Source of the DNA: JAHEZL01 sp964406465
Lineage (GTDB): Bacteria > Bacteroidota > Bacteroidia > Flavobacteriales_C > GCA-002722245
DNA: 64,000 nucleotides
NCBI GenBank assembly: GCA_964406465.1
Contig: CAYORT010000004.1
Coordinates: 62,001 to 126,000, forward strand
Reading direction: 5' to 3'
Under the pieces are notes generated by a model, which worked only from the letters and a program-made list of their open reading frames with translations, made no database searches and was not told where the DNA came from. Within the stretch, counting starts at the first letter, position 1. Every line of letters starts with the position of its first letter. Shown here in pieces: positions 45,555 through 53,741 of this stretch. The position numbers and the translations under genes were made by a program.

Positions 45555-46427
45555 ATGCAAAGCAAAAAACAACAAGCCATCAAAGCCACTTACCTAAGTA
45601 TCATAGGTAATTTTTGCTTAGCTGTAATAAAAGGTCTCACGGGATTTTTCGGTAATTCATATGCTTTAATGGCCGATGCCATTGAATCAACTACAGATAT
45701 TTTTTCATCTTTTTTGGTATTGTTTGGTTTGCGCTATTCTAACAAACCTGCAGATGAAAATCATCCTTACGGACACGGAAAAGCTGAGCCTTTGATTACT
45801 TTTTTGGTGGTTGGATTTTTAGTTACCTCTGCCGCCATCATCGCACATGAAAGTATACAAAATATTCAAACTCCTCATGAAGCGCCAGAGTCTTTTACTT
45901 TGATAGTTTTAGCTGGTATCATCTTAGTGAAAGAAATATTTTTTCGCATTACAATGAAGAAAGGAAAAGACACCAACAGTTCTTCTTTGCAAGCCGACGC
46001 CTGGCACCATAGAAGTGACGCCATTACATCGGTAGCTGCTTTTATTGGAATTTCTATCGCTTTGATTGGTGGCGATGGTTATGAAAGTGCCGACGATTGG
46101 GCAGCCCTTTTTGCTTCTGCTTTTATTCTTTACAATGCCTATTTGATATTTCGTCCGGCCTTAGGCGAAATCATGGATGAACATTTGCACGATGAGGTGA
46201 TAGAAAAAGTGCGCGTGATCTCTAAAAAAGTAGAAGGAGTTATCGATACCGAAAAGTGTAATGTGCGCAAAACAGGCATGTATTATTTTGTAGATTTGCA
46301 TGCGATAGTAAACGGACAAATTTCTGTTAAAGAGGGACACGATATTGCGCATAGAATTAAAGAAAAAGTTCAAGAAGAATTACCCGAAATTGCCGATGTT
46401 TTAGTGCATGTAGAACCACATGAGTAG
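45555..46427 (+). CDS. Cation diffusion facilitator family transporter
   Basis: Proton-coupled efflux of divalent cations such as Zn, Co, Fe or Mn from the cytoplasm. Six hydrophobic segments are seen, with metal-site residues in DAIESTTDIFSS (second helix) and AWHHRSDAITS (fifth helix), and HPYGHGKAEPL between. The C-terminal cytoplasmic domain (about 210-290) is the usual ferredoxin-like dimer domain. I place the start at ATG 45555; a GTG at 45540 is possible. The frame is open further upstream to 45414 only because it runs through the palindrome. Overlaps recX by 8 bases. Confidence 0.9.
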   Translation: MQSKKQQAIKATYLSIIGNFCLAVIKGLTGFFGNSYALMADAIESTTDIFSSFLVLFGLRYSNKPADENHPYGHGKAEPLITFLVVGFLVTSAAIIAHESIQNIQTPHEAPESFTLIVLAGIILVKEIFFRITMKKGKDTNSSSLQADAWHHRSDAITSVAAFIGISIALIGGDGYESADDWAALFASAFILYNAYLIFRPALGEIMDEHLHDEVIEKVRVISKKVEGVIDTEKCNVRKTGMYYFVDLHAIVNGQISVKEGHDIAHRIKEKVQEELPEIADVLVHVEPHE

Positions 46428-46893
46428 TTCAAAGAAAATATATACCCGTCATCAAGCTTTATTGAAAGCCCAAAAGTACTGTGCTTATCAAGAGCGTTGC
46501 CAACAAGAGGTTCGCAACGATTTGTACAAATTAGGAGTTCAGCGCGATGATATTGAAGGCATCATTTCCGATTTAATTTCATCTAATTTTTTAAACGAAG
46601 AAAGATTCTCACGAGCATTTGCGCGTGGTAAATTCAAGAACAACAATTGGGGCTGGATTAAAATTGAGATGGAGCTTAAGCAAAGAAATATTTCCAGCTA
46701 TTGTATTCAAAAGGCAAAGACAGAAATTGATGAAGATGCTTATCAAAAAACCATCCACGATTTAGCTAAAAAGAAACTCAAAGAATTGAAAGGCGAAACA
46801 CCTTACAATCAAAAAGGTAAAATCATAAGATATATTGTGGGTAAGGGTTTTGAGAGTGATAAGGTGATTGATGTGGTGGAGGGTCTTCTGTAG
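46420..46893 (+). CDS. recX: Regulatory protein RecX
   Basis: Binds RecA filaments and modulates recombination. The 157-residue protein has the repeated three-helix units of the family, for example QEVRNDLYKLGVQRDDIE, SNFLNEERFSRAFARGKFKN and the later ISSYCIQKAK. The start overlaps the transporter gene by 8 bases. recA is not in the window. The gene ends 15 bases before the stop of a convergent gene. Confidence 0.9.
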   Translation: MSSSKKIYTRHQALLKAQKYCAYQERCQQEVRNDLYKLGVQRDDIEGIISDLISSNFLNEERFSRAFARGKFKNNNWGWIKIEMELKQRNISSYCIQKAKTEIDEDAYQKTIHDLAKKKLKELKGETPYNQKGKIIRYIVGKGFESDKVIDVVEGLL

Positions 46894-46908
46894 GGGTGCC
46901 CCTACATG

Positions 46909-47874
46909 CTAGCGATTAATTGACGCTACAGTCTTCTTCGCATCCTCTTCATTTCTAAATTCAATCTTCCTTTTCAACGGTAATTTCCAACCACTTTTAC
47001 TTTCAATCACCACAAATATTTTCTTTCTTTTCTTTTCAATTTTAGCGCTTAAAATTTTGTCTTTTTGCAGTGCATCACTCGTAGATTTATTAAGCAAAGA
47101 AAATGGTAAAGGAAGAAACAAAAGGAACATGAATACTACGAGTAAATCAATCCAAAGCACTTGACCCTTATTGACGATGATGTATGTCTTTGCGGCAATT
47201 GCTGCTAGTATACCCACCATCAAAGTGAAAAATATAAAATTATTTACGGCAACAAATTCGGCTTTTTGAGGATAAACGTTGTTTTTGGCAATTACGATTT
47301 CCTTTTCAAGAAAATACAATTTTTCGTCTTCGTTAATCACAATAGACTCAGCATTTTTCAGTTTTTCGTTTTTAGCATCTAGTGGATTTTCAATTTTAAA
47401 TCCTACTTCATTTAAGATGGTTAAAGCCTTTTCAATTTCATTTTTGCTGTCGTACAAACGTATTGTTTTTTGCATCACTTGTCCGTCGTCGTTTTTGATT
47501 AGTAAATCCAATTCGTGAAATCCTAATTTGCCTGTGATGAATTTTATGCTTTCTATGTTTTTAAGCGGTATACAATCGCTTTTAAGCAAGGGAAGAGTTT
47601 GTCTTTTGATGCGTTTTAAATCCCAAATAGTTAAAAAGAGTAATAACGACAAAGGGTAAAATCCGGTGATGTAGGTCATCACTAAAATTGCCACAGTAAC
47701 CGCAGCATTTAAAACAATTTTAGCCGTTTTAACATTGCTCACCTTATTCATATCCATCACCAAATCTCGTTTCTCTATCAATTCTCTGTCGTTAATCACC
47801 AAAAGATCGTTGTAAATGTGGCAATATAGGCCCGATTGTAGGGCGAATATTTTATTGAATGCGGTTCTTTCCAT
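46909..47874 (-). CDS. Membrane protein of unknown function
   Basis: A 321-residue protein with two hydrophobic helix pairs (about 52-88 and 208-255). Each pair is followed by a soluble domain with strand-rich sequence (SIKFITGKLGFHELDLLIKN and KIFVVIESKSGWKLPLKRKI). The two halves may be an internal duplication of a PH-like domain: both contain a basic strand that leads into an NEEDAKKTVA- or NEIEKALTI-type helix. I do not recognise a family and give no function. It diverges from prfB, with 40 bases between the starts. Confidence 0.7.
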   Translation of the reverse strand: MERTAFNKIFALQSGLYCHIYNDLLVINDRELIEKRDLVMDMNKVSNVKTAKIVLNAAVTVAILVMTYITGFYPLSLLLFLTIWDLKRIKRQTLPLLKSDCIPLKNIESIKFITGKLGFHELDLLIKNDDGQVMQKTIRLYDSKNEIEKALTILNEVGFKIENPLDAKNEKLKNAESIVINEDEKLYFLEKEIVIAKNNVYPQKAEFVAVNNFIFFTLMVGILAAIAAKTYIIVNKGQVLWIDLLVVFMFLLFLPLPFSLLNKSTSDALQKDKILSAKIEKKRKKIFVVIESKSGWKLPLKRKIEFRNEEDAKKTVASINR

Positions 47875-47914
47875 GAATAATTATATTTTTACGCCACTAA
47901 AGTAAATAAACTAT

Positions 47915-49001
47915 ATGGTTACTTCAGAACAATATAAGTTAATTGTGCAGCGCGTGGGCGCGTTAAAGCAATATCTTTGACGTCGATAAGAAAGTCATAG
48001 AAATACAGGAAGAGGAGGAAAAGACACAGGCTCCCGAATTTTGGAACGACGCTAAACGTGCCGAAAGCATTCTCAAACAAATCAGAATTAAAAAGTCGTG
48101 GGTGGAAAGCTATAATGAAGCCAAAGCCATGTCCGATGATTTACAAGTGATGATGGAGTTTCATGCTGCGGGCGAGGCTACCGAGGAAGAAGTTGATGCT
48201 TCCTATGCCAATGTATTGGCTAAGGTGGATGCGATGGAGTTTAAAAATATGCTATCGGGACCAGAAGATAGCTTAAGTGCGATTTTAGAGATTAACTCGG
48301 GTGCTGGTGGAACAGAGAGTCAAGATTGGGCTAATATGCTCTTACGCATGTATAAAATGTACGCAGAGAAGCAAGGCTTTAAAGTTACCGAGGTAGATTA
48401 TCAAAAAGGAGACGGGGCTGGAATTAAAACCGCTACGCTTGAGATAGAAGGAGAATATGCTTACGGTTATTTAAAAGGTGAAAATGGAGTGCATCGTTTG
48501 GTGCGTATTTCGCCTTTTGATGCAGCAGCCAAACGCCATACTTCTTTTGCCTCGATTTATGTTTATCCCTTGGTGGATGACACTTTAAATATTGAAATCA
48601 ATTTAGGGGATATTGAATGGGATACTTTTAGATCGGGTGGTGCTGGCGGACAAAACGTAAACAAGGTGGAAACGGCAGTGCGCTTGCATCATAAGCCAAC
48701 AGGTATCATTATAAAGAATCAGGAATCACGTTCGCAGCTTCAAAATAAGGAGAAGGCCATCACCATGTTGAAATCGCAATTATACGAAATGGAATTGCGC
48801 AAACGCATGGAAACTCAAAATGCTATTGAAGGAAACAAAAAGAAAATTGAGTGGGGCTCGCAAATTAGAAATTACGTGATGCATCCTTATAAACTAGTTA
48901 AAGATTTACGCACCGGACACGAAACATCGAATGTGCAAGATGTGATGGATGGAGATATTCAGCCGTTTATTAAGGCGTATTTGATGGAATACGGAGGGTA
49001 G
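47915..49001 (+). CDS. prfB: Peptide chain release factor 2, expressed by programmed +1 frameshift
   Basis: Terminates translation at UGA and UAA. The first 21 codons (from ATG 47915) end CTT-TGA-C at 47975-47981. A +1 shift over the T of 47978 gives YLDVDKKVIEIQEEEEK and the complete RF2 of about 361 residues. The GGQ motif (RSGGAGGQNVNKVET) and the SPF stop-codon recognition motif (VRISPFDAAAK) are visible. The stop is the UGA that RF2 itself reads, so this is the known autoregulation. The usual AGGGGG stimulator is absent; the bases before CTT are AAGCAATAT. Confidence 0.95.
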
Positions 49002-49068
49002 AAACAGAGTGGGAGTGAGGATGGAGAGTGGGGTTGAAGGTCGTTTTTGAAAGAGTGGGTAACTAATC

Positions 49069-49376
49069 AACTTCTCCCTTTAAGAAGGCGATGACCCATA
49101 TTAAGGCAAAATCCTATTTTTATAAATAATGGGATAGTAATTTCTCCCAATTCTCCTCGGAGGAGGAGAGTGTGTAAATGCCTGTGAAAGGGGAAGAGGA
49201 TGGATTATACAATAATATCAAAAGGAAACAATCTATTTAATCCATCCTCTTTCAGCCCGCAAGCAAAATCGCACTCTCCTCCTCCGAGGAGAATAATTAG
49301 TCACCCATTCCCTGAAATCCATTGGTAATAAAATATTGCCTTAATATGGGTCATCGCCTTCTTAAAGGGAGAAGTT
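49069..49376. repeat. Nested palindromes: 41-bp outer and 23-bp inner perfect inverted repeats
   Basis: The outer arms 49069-49109 and 49337-49376 (with one base before) are reverse complements and include CGATGACCCATATTAAGGC. Between them, 49150-49172 and 49272-49294 are exact reverse complements (ATTCTCCTCGGAGGAGGAGA core), with a further inner stem around GAAGAGGATGGATTA. The inner element is of the same family as 45380-45535. It lies between prfB and the next gene (gap 49002-49412), which holds no gene. Confidence 0.85.
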
Positions 49377-49412
49377 AGTTAGTAATTCTAGACTTGTTAA
49401 AGGGCAACTTAT

Positions 49413-49958
49413 TTACTTCCACACCCAACCCAACTCTTCCGTATAATTTACTTTCAGTCTTTTCGCCAACTCTTTCAATTCCTCAATAAGCGCAGGTAAA
49501 TCGTTGATTTGATCTTTAGGAATCACAAAAGCCTGAGTAACATCTAAGCGAATTAAAATTAAATCTTTTAATTCCACAATTTCAATGATTTCTTTAGTAG
49601 ATATTTTTGCTTCACTTCCTCCACTTGCTGTGTAAATCTTGTCGTTTTGCAGCTCTACTTTAATGTCTACATTGATCTTGCTTTGATGATTTTCTGCTAT
49701 TACCTTGGTGAAATATTTTACGTATTTTCCTTTCTCCCACATCGGGTAAAAGAAAAACCAAAGCATTCCAAAAGCCCCAAATCCGCTGGCTAAAAACGGA
49801 CTGTCTAAAATCAACAAGCTGATTGCAAAAAAGCAGTAAAGTATGGGTACAATTAATCTATTTCGCTTTCTTTTCTTCAAGATACTTTGCGATTTCGATG
49901 CTAAGTACAGTTGAAATGTAAGATAGTTTTGTTGTGATATTTTAAATGCGATATTCAT
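49413..49958 (-). CDS. YcxB-like membrane protein
   Basis: A 181-residue protein with two adjacent hydrophobic helices (about 38-55 and 58-75), followed by a strand-rich domain (INVDIKVELQNDKIYTASGG, IIEIVELKDLILIRLD, QAFVIPKDQIND). This layout matches the YcxB-like family, in which a PH-like fold follows two transmembrane segments. The function is unknown. It is the last gene of the nadD run, 4 bases after the nadD stop. Confidence 0.75.
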   Translation of the reverse strand: MNIAFKISQQNYLTFQLYLASKSQSILKKRKRNRLIVPILYCFFAISLLILDSPFLASGFGAFGMLWFFFYPMWEKGKYVKYFTKVIAENHQSKINVDIKVELQNDKIYTASGGSEAKISTKEIIEIVELKDLILIRLDVTQAFVIPKDQINDLPALIEELKELAKRLKVNYTEELGWVWK

Positions 49959-49962
49959 GATC

Positions 49963-50538
49963 TTATTTATAGTAACCCATATCCATCATATACTTCCACA
50001 CTTTCTCAGGTACAAAATATTGTACATTTTTGTTTTCCTTAATGGCTTGTCTGATGAAAGTAGAAGATATTTCAACTTGTGGGGCAGCAGTTATTTTTAC
50101 CTTTGGGTGATTATGAAATTCTGTTTTGGCGCAGTTCGGACGAGGATACACCAACAATTCACATTGTTCTAAAATTCGCTCATGATTTTTCCACTTGTGG
50201 AAGGTCACTAAGTTGTCTTCACCAAGAATTAAGGAGAATTTATTTTTAGGATATTTTTCTTGTAAATGCACCAAGGTATTGATGGTGTAAGATGGTTGAG
50301 GTAAATTGAATTCTACCGTCGATGCTCTAAATCGTGGTTCGGCCTCTATCGCTTCTACTACCATTTGATAGCGATCGTTTTGGTGAAGTAAGGATGCTTT
50401 TTCTTTTAATGGATTATGCGGACTAATTACAAACCATAATTCTTTGATATTGGTGTACTCAATCATGTAATTCGCAATGGCCATGTGTCCGTTGTGAATG
50501 GGGTTGAATGAACCAAAGAAGAGTCCGATGTTTTTCAT
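49963..50538 (-). CDS. nadD: Nicotinate-nucleotide adenylyltransferase NadD
   Basis: Forms deamido-NAD from nicotinate mononucleotide and ATP. The nucleotidyltransferase signature GSFNPIHNGHMAIA is at residues 9-22. The C-terminal motif ISSTFIRQAIKE, which binds ATP, is near residue 158. The length (191) is normal. It lies in a minus-strand run downstream of gmk and a small membrane-protein gene. NAD kinase, a later step, is at the right edge of this window. Confidence 0.95.
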   Translation of the reverse strand: MKNIGLFFGSFNPIHNGHMAIANYMIEYTNIKELWFVISPHNPLKEKASLLHQNDRYQMVVEAIEAEPRFRASTVEFNLPQPSYTINTLVHLQEKYPKNKFSLILGEDNLVTFHKWKNHERILEQCELLVYPRPNCAKTEFHNHPKVKITAAPQVEISSTFIRQAIKENKNVQYFVPEKVWKYMMDMGYYK

Positions 50539-50587
50539 TTTTTTGCACTTATAAAGGAAATATCCTCACTTCGATAAAGGTAACATT

Positions 50588-50953
50588 TTACCTATTGAAT
50601 AGAAAATATGCACATAGGAGTATAGACCACAGAACAAAACCAATAGTATAGAATTTCCAGAATTCTTTTTGTTCCTGTTTATGCACTATCCCTTTGGTAT
50701 AATGTAAATAGGCGATGTAAATGGTAAAAGGGAAGGGGAATATGACGAGTAACGTTTTGAAAGTATCACTTAAAGTTTTCTTTTTTTCGGGAGTAAAAAG
50801 CGCTTCATGTTTTGAAATAATTTCCTTTTTTTCTGCTAGCGAAATATTTCTTTTTTCAAATTCTCTATTTGCTGCAGTTCTTAGGGATGGATTAAGTTTG
50901 TGATTTTGAATCAACTCGAATAATTGATAGTTACTGAGTTTAGAATAATCCAT
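50588..50953 (-). CDS. Small membrane protein of unknown function
   Basis: A 121-residue protein. The N-terminal part is helical and charged (NYQLFELIQNHKLNPSLR, FEKRNISLAEKKEI). Two hydrophobic segments follow (about 68-85 and 102-118). I do not recognise the family. It lies between gmk (6 bases away) and nadD (49 bases), so it is probably expressed with both. Coding use is like that of its neighbours. Confidence 0.7.
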   Translation of the reverse strand: MDYSKLSNYQLFELIQNHKLNPSLRTAANREFEKRNISLAEKKEIISKHEALFTPEKKKTLSDTFKTLLVIFPFPFTIYIAYLHYTKGIVHKQEQKEFWKFYTIGFVLWSILLCAYFLFNR

Positions 50954-50959
50954 TTCAAA

Positions 50960-51544
50960 TTATTTTTTCGCCAAAAATTCTTCTACCATTTCTTCTGCCT
51001 TAGCAAAAGCATTTTGTAAATCGTCGTTTAAAATAACTTTATCGAAGAGTACCGATTTTTGCAATTCAATAGGCGCTTTGCCCATGCGGCGCGCTATGCT
51101 TTCTGGTGTTTCTGTTTCACGTTGTTCTAGTCTTTCGCGCAATGATTCTAATGACGGTGGCATCACAAAAACGGCTAAAGCTCGGTCGCCAAATGCTTTT
51201 TTAAGATTGAGTCCGCCGTCTACATCCACATCAAAAATTACGTGATGACCTTTTTTCCAAATGCGGTCAACCTCAGTTTTTAATGTGCCATAGAAATTGT
51301 CTTTGTACACCTCTTCCCATTCCACAAATTCATCTAAGTCAATACTTTTTTTGAATTCTTCTGCCGAGATGTAATAATAATCTTTGCCATGAACCTCGCC
51401 GTTTCTACGCGCACGGGTGCAAGCAGAGATAGAAAATTCTAGCTTGTAATCTTTGCTCAACAAATGATGCACAATAGTAGTTTTTCCTGCACCCGATGGA
51501 GCAGAAAAAATAATTAATTTGCCTTTATGTTGATTAGAGGACAT
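50960..51544 (-). CDS. gmk: Guanylate kinase
   Basis: Phosphorylates GMP to GDP. The P-loop SAPSGAGKTT is at residues 14-23, the GMP-binding region contains TRARRNGEVHGKDYYY, and DVDVDGGLNLKK is typical. The length of 194 is normal. Its start overlaps the upstream yicC gene by 11 bases, so the two are translated together, an arrangement also seen in other bacteria. Confidence 0.96.
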   Translation of the reverse strand: MSSNQHKGKLIIFSAPSGAGKTTIVHHLLSKDYKLEFSISACTRARRNGEVHGKDYYYISAEEFKKSIDLDEFVEWEEVYKDNFYGTLKTEVDRIWKKGHHVIFDVDVDGGLNLKKAFGDRALAVFVMPPSLESLRERLEQRETETPESIARRMGKAPIELQKSVLFDKVILNDDLQNAFAKAEEMVEEFLAKK

Positions 51545-52403
51545 TTAAACTTTGCTCTTTAATTTTTTCTAATTCGTCTTTCATTTGCACCACCATCTGT
51601 TGCATATCTGCATCGTTCGATTTTGAACCAATGGTGTTGATTTCTCTTCCTATTTCTTGTGCGATGAAGCCTAATTTTTTACCAGGATTTTCTTCTTTAG
51701 CAGTAACAACGAAATAATCTAAGTGACTTTTCAATCTTACTTTTTCTTCGCTAATATCTACTTTCTCAAAATAGTAAATTAACTCTTGTTCGAAGCGATT
51801 TTTATCTATCGTTACCTCTTTCAATTCGGCAATAGCTTTTTCTTGTTTCTCGCGTATTTTAGCGATTCTAATCTTATCTAATGGATCGAGTTGCGTTAGG
51901 TATGTTTCAATATTTTTGATGTGCGAAAACAAGTCATTTTCTAATACTTTGCCTTCACTAGTTCTAAAGTTATCTAGGTTTTTTAATGCTTCGTTCGTTG
52001 CTTTTTTAATGCCTTCCCATTCAACTTCATCAATCTCTTCTTTGCTGTTTGTTCCAATCACTTCAGGCATTCGTAAAATTAGCGATAACATTTCTTCGCT
52101 CATTTTATCGCCAATACTAGGTTCTAACTCTTTTATTTGATTGAAATACGATAGCGCTAATTCTTTGTTGATTTTCACCAAATTGTTTTCTGTTGATTCA
52201 ACGTTCAACAAGAAATCAATTTTACCGCGATTAAGCGACTGAGAAATGATGTTTCTTAAGTCAATTTCCTTCGATTTGTAGCTTGAAGGTAATTTCATGA
52301 AGATATCAGATTGTTTGCTATTGAGTGATTTAACCTCAATAGTAATGACCTTGCCCGCTAAACGAACTTCGCCCTTTCCAAACCCTGTCATCGATTTAAT
52401 CAT
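51534..52403 (-). CDS. yicC: YicC/YloC family endoribonuclease
   Basis: YicC-like proteins are RNases that act on small RNAs and mRNA. The N-terminal MIKSMTGFGKGEV, the middle region and the C-terminal GKKLGFIAQEIGREINTIGSKS block are characteristic. The length of 289 is typical. It precedes gmk with an 11-base overlap; in E. coli the two are also near each other. The gene start has no strong Shine-Dalgarno. It follows an EamA transporter gene by 33 bases. Confidence 0.93.
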   Translation of the reverse strand: MIKSMTGFGKGEVRLAGKVITIEVKSLNSKQSDIFMKLPSSYKSKEIDLRNIISQSLNRGKIDFLLNVESTENNLVKINKELALSYFNQIKELEPSIGDKMSEEMLSLILRMPEVIGTNSKEEIDEVEWEGIKKATNEALKNLDNFRTSEGKVLENDLFSHIKNIETYLTQLDPLDKIRIAKIREKQEKAIAELKEVTIDKNRFEQELIYYFEKVDISEEKVRLKSHLDYFVVTAKEENPGKKLGFIAQEIGREINTIGSKSNDADMQQMVVQMKDELEKIKEQSLNVL

Positions 52404-52436
52404 GTCTGCTGCTTTTTAGCAAACATAAGAATAAAT

Positions 52437-53309
52437 TTATTCTTTGCCCACTAAGTACACGCCCACGAAGATGAGTGCAGCCGCAAATAAGGCCGAAACG
52501 GATAGGGCTTCATTTAACCACAACATGGCCAAACCCGCGGCTATGATGGGTTGTACATACAAATAGGAGCTTACCAAAGAAGACGAAACCCATCGCAACG
52601 CTAAGATATTGGGCACATAGGCTAAAAATGTAACTACTGCCGAAGCATAGATGAAGGCCCACCAAGTTTCGGTGCTGAAATTCCAATTCACTTGCATGGT
52701 TTCTTCAAATCCAAAGGGTATCAAAAGGATGAATCCAAATAGAAAAATCCATTTCATCAGCGTGAAAGTGTCGTACTTTGTAATCAAAGGTTTTACAATC
52801 ACAATGTAGAGTCCGAATAAAATAGAATTCACAAAAATCATCGTATTGCCATACAGCCTATCTGGAGCATTGTGATTTCCTTCTTTTTGCATGATTATTA
52901 AAATAGCTCCTAAGCAGCCCAGCGCAATGCCTATGAACTTATTTTTTGTAAGTTTTTCTTTCAAGATGACCGAAGCGAAAAGCAATACAATAATGGGGTT
53001 GGTAGTCATGATGAGTGAAGCATCAATAGGAGAAGTATTTACAGCCCCTTGAAAGAAACACAATTGGTTGAAGGCCGCGCCACAGAAAGCGCATAAAATG
53101 ATTCTCGACCAATCTTCTTTGTCGATTTTTTTATTGGCAACGAAGAAGCCGGCAATCCAAAAAAACACTACTGCCATTGCTGTTCTTATGAGCACCAATC
53201 CGCTAGGCCCAATAGGATCGGGCGATACAAATTTGATGATGACGTAATTAGCGCCATACACCAGCGTGACCATAATGAGAACAAGATGTGCGAGTAGTTT
53301 TTTCGACAT
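52437..53309 (-). CDS. EamA-family (DMT) transporter
   Basis: A 290-residue membrane protein with ten hydrophobic segments in two repeated halves, the standard DMT/EamA layout. The substrate is unknown; relatives export amino acids and metabolites. The N-terminal segment with VYGANYVIIKFVSPDPIGPS and the C-terminal SSLVSSYLYVQPIIAAGLAM are typical. The start overlaps the stop of the ArsC-like gene by one base, so the pair is translationally coupled. Confidence 0.9.
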   Translation of the reverse strand: MSKKLLAHLVLIMVTLVYGANYVIIKFVSPDPIGPSGLVLIRTAMAVVFFWIAGFFVANKKIDKEDWSRIILCAFCGAAFNQLCFFQGAVNTSPIDASLIMTTNPIIVLLFASVILKEKLTKNKFIGIALGCLGAILIIMQKEGNHNAPDRLYGNTMIFVNSILFGLYIVIVKPLITKYDTFTLMKWIFLFGFILLIPFGFEETMQVNWNFSTETWWAFIYASAVVTFLAYVPNILALRWVSSSLVSSYLYVQPIIAAGLAMLWLNEALSVSALFAAALIFVGVYLVGKE

Positions 53310-53662
53310 TACTTCTTCAACTTGTTTTTCACCGCTTCGGTTACTGCTTTGGCATTTCCAATGAAAATTTCGTTGCCAATCACACTCACCGGACGGCGCA
53401 AGAAGGTGTATTCTTCCAAGATCAATTTTCTGTAATCTTTTTCAGTTAGTTTTTTGTCGGCAAGCCCCAGGGCTCTGTATTTCATCGATTTTCTGCTAAA
53501 CAATGCCTCATAAGAGCCAGCAAGTTTTGCCATTAAATCCAATTGTTCGGGAGTAATTTTTTCGGTTTTGATGTCTTGTAATTCAACATCTTTTGAAGGC
53601 CTAACTTCCGCCAAAATTTTAACGCAGGTAGAGCAGGTCTTTAGGTGATATATTTTTTTCAT
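53309..53662 (-). CDS. ArsC/Spx-family thioredoxin-fold protein
   Basis: A 117-residue protein with the ArsC fold: N-terminal CSTC motif (Cys11 and Cys14, in KTCSTCVKIL), a central KSMKYRALGL segment, the RRPVSV segment with the conserved Arg residues, and a short C-terminal helix. This resembles the YffB/ArsC group more than Spx. The enzyme may reduce arsenate or another oxidised group, but there are no ars genes here. It overlaps the EamA gene by one base. Confidence 0.85.
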   Translation of the reverse strand: MKKIYHLKTCSTCVKILAEVRPSKDVELQDIKTEKITPEQLDLMAKLAGSYEALFSRKSMKYRALGLADKKLTEKDYRKLILEEYTFLRRPVSVIGNEIFIGNAKAVTEAVKNKLKK

Positions 53663-53711
53663 AATCTCAATTTGAATTCAAGTTTAGATATTTTATTCAA
53701 AGTAAATACAA

Positions 53712-53719
53712 TATTTTTG
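53712..53719 (+). promoter_or_regulatory. Putative -7 element for the T9SS cargo gene
   Basis: TATTTTTG matches TAnnTTTG and lies 22 bases before the ATG at 53742. The -33 position is AT-rich without a TTG. Confidence 0.4.
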
Positions 53720-53741
53720 GGCATAATCCTTTATTTGCTCC

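Noticed and set aside
53309..53662. Arsenic resistance locus
   Set aside because: Only the ArsC-fold gene is present, without arsR, arsB or acr3; the neighbours are unrelated housekeeping genes.
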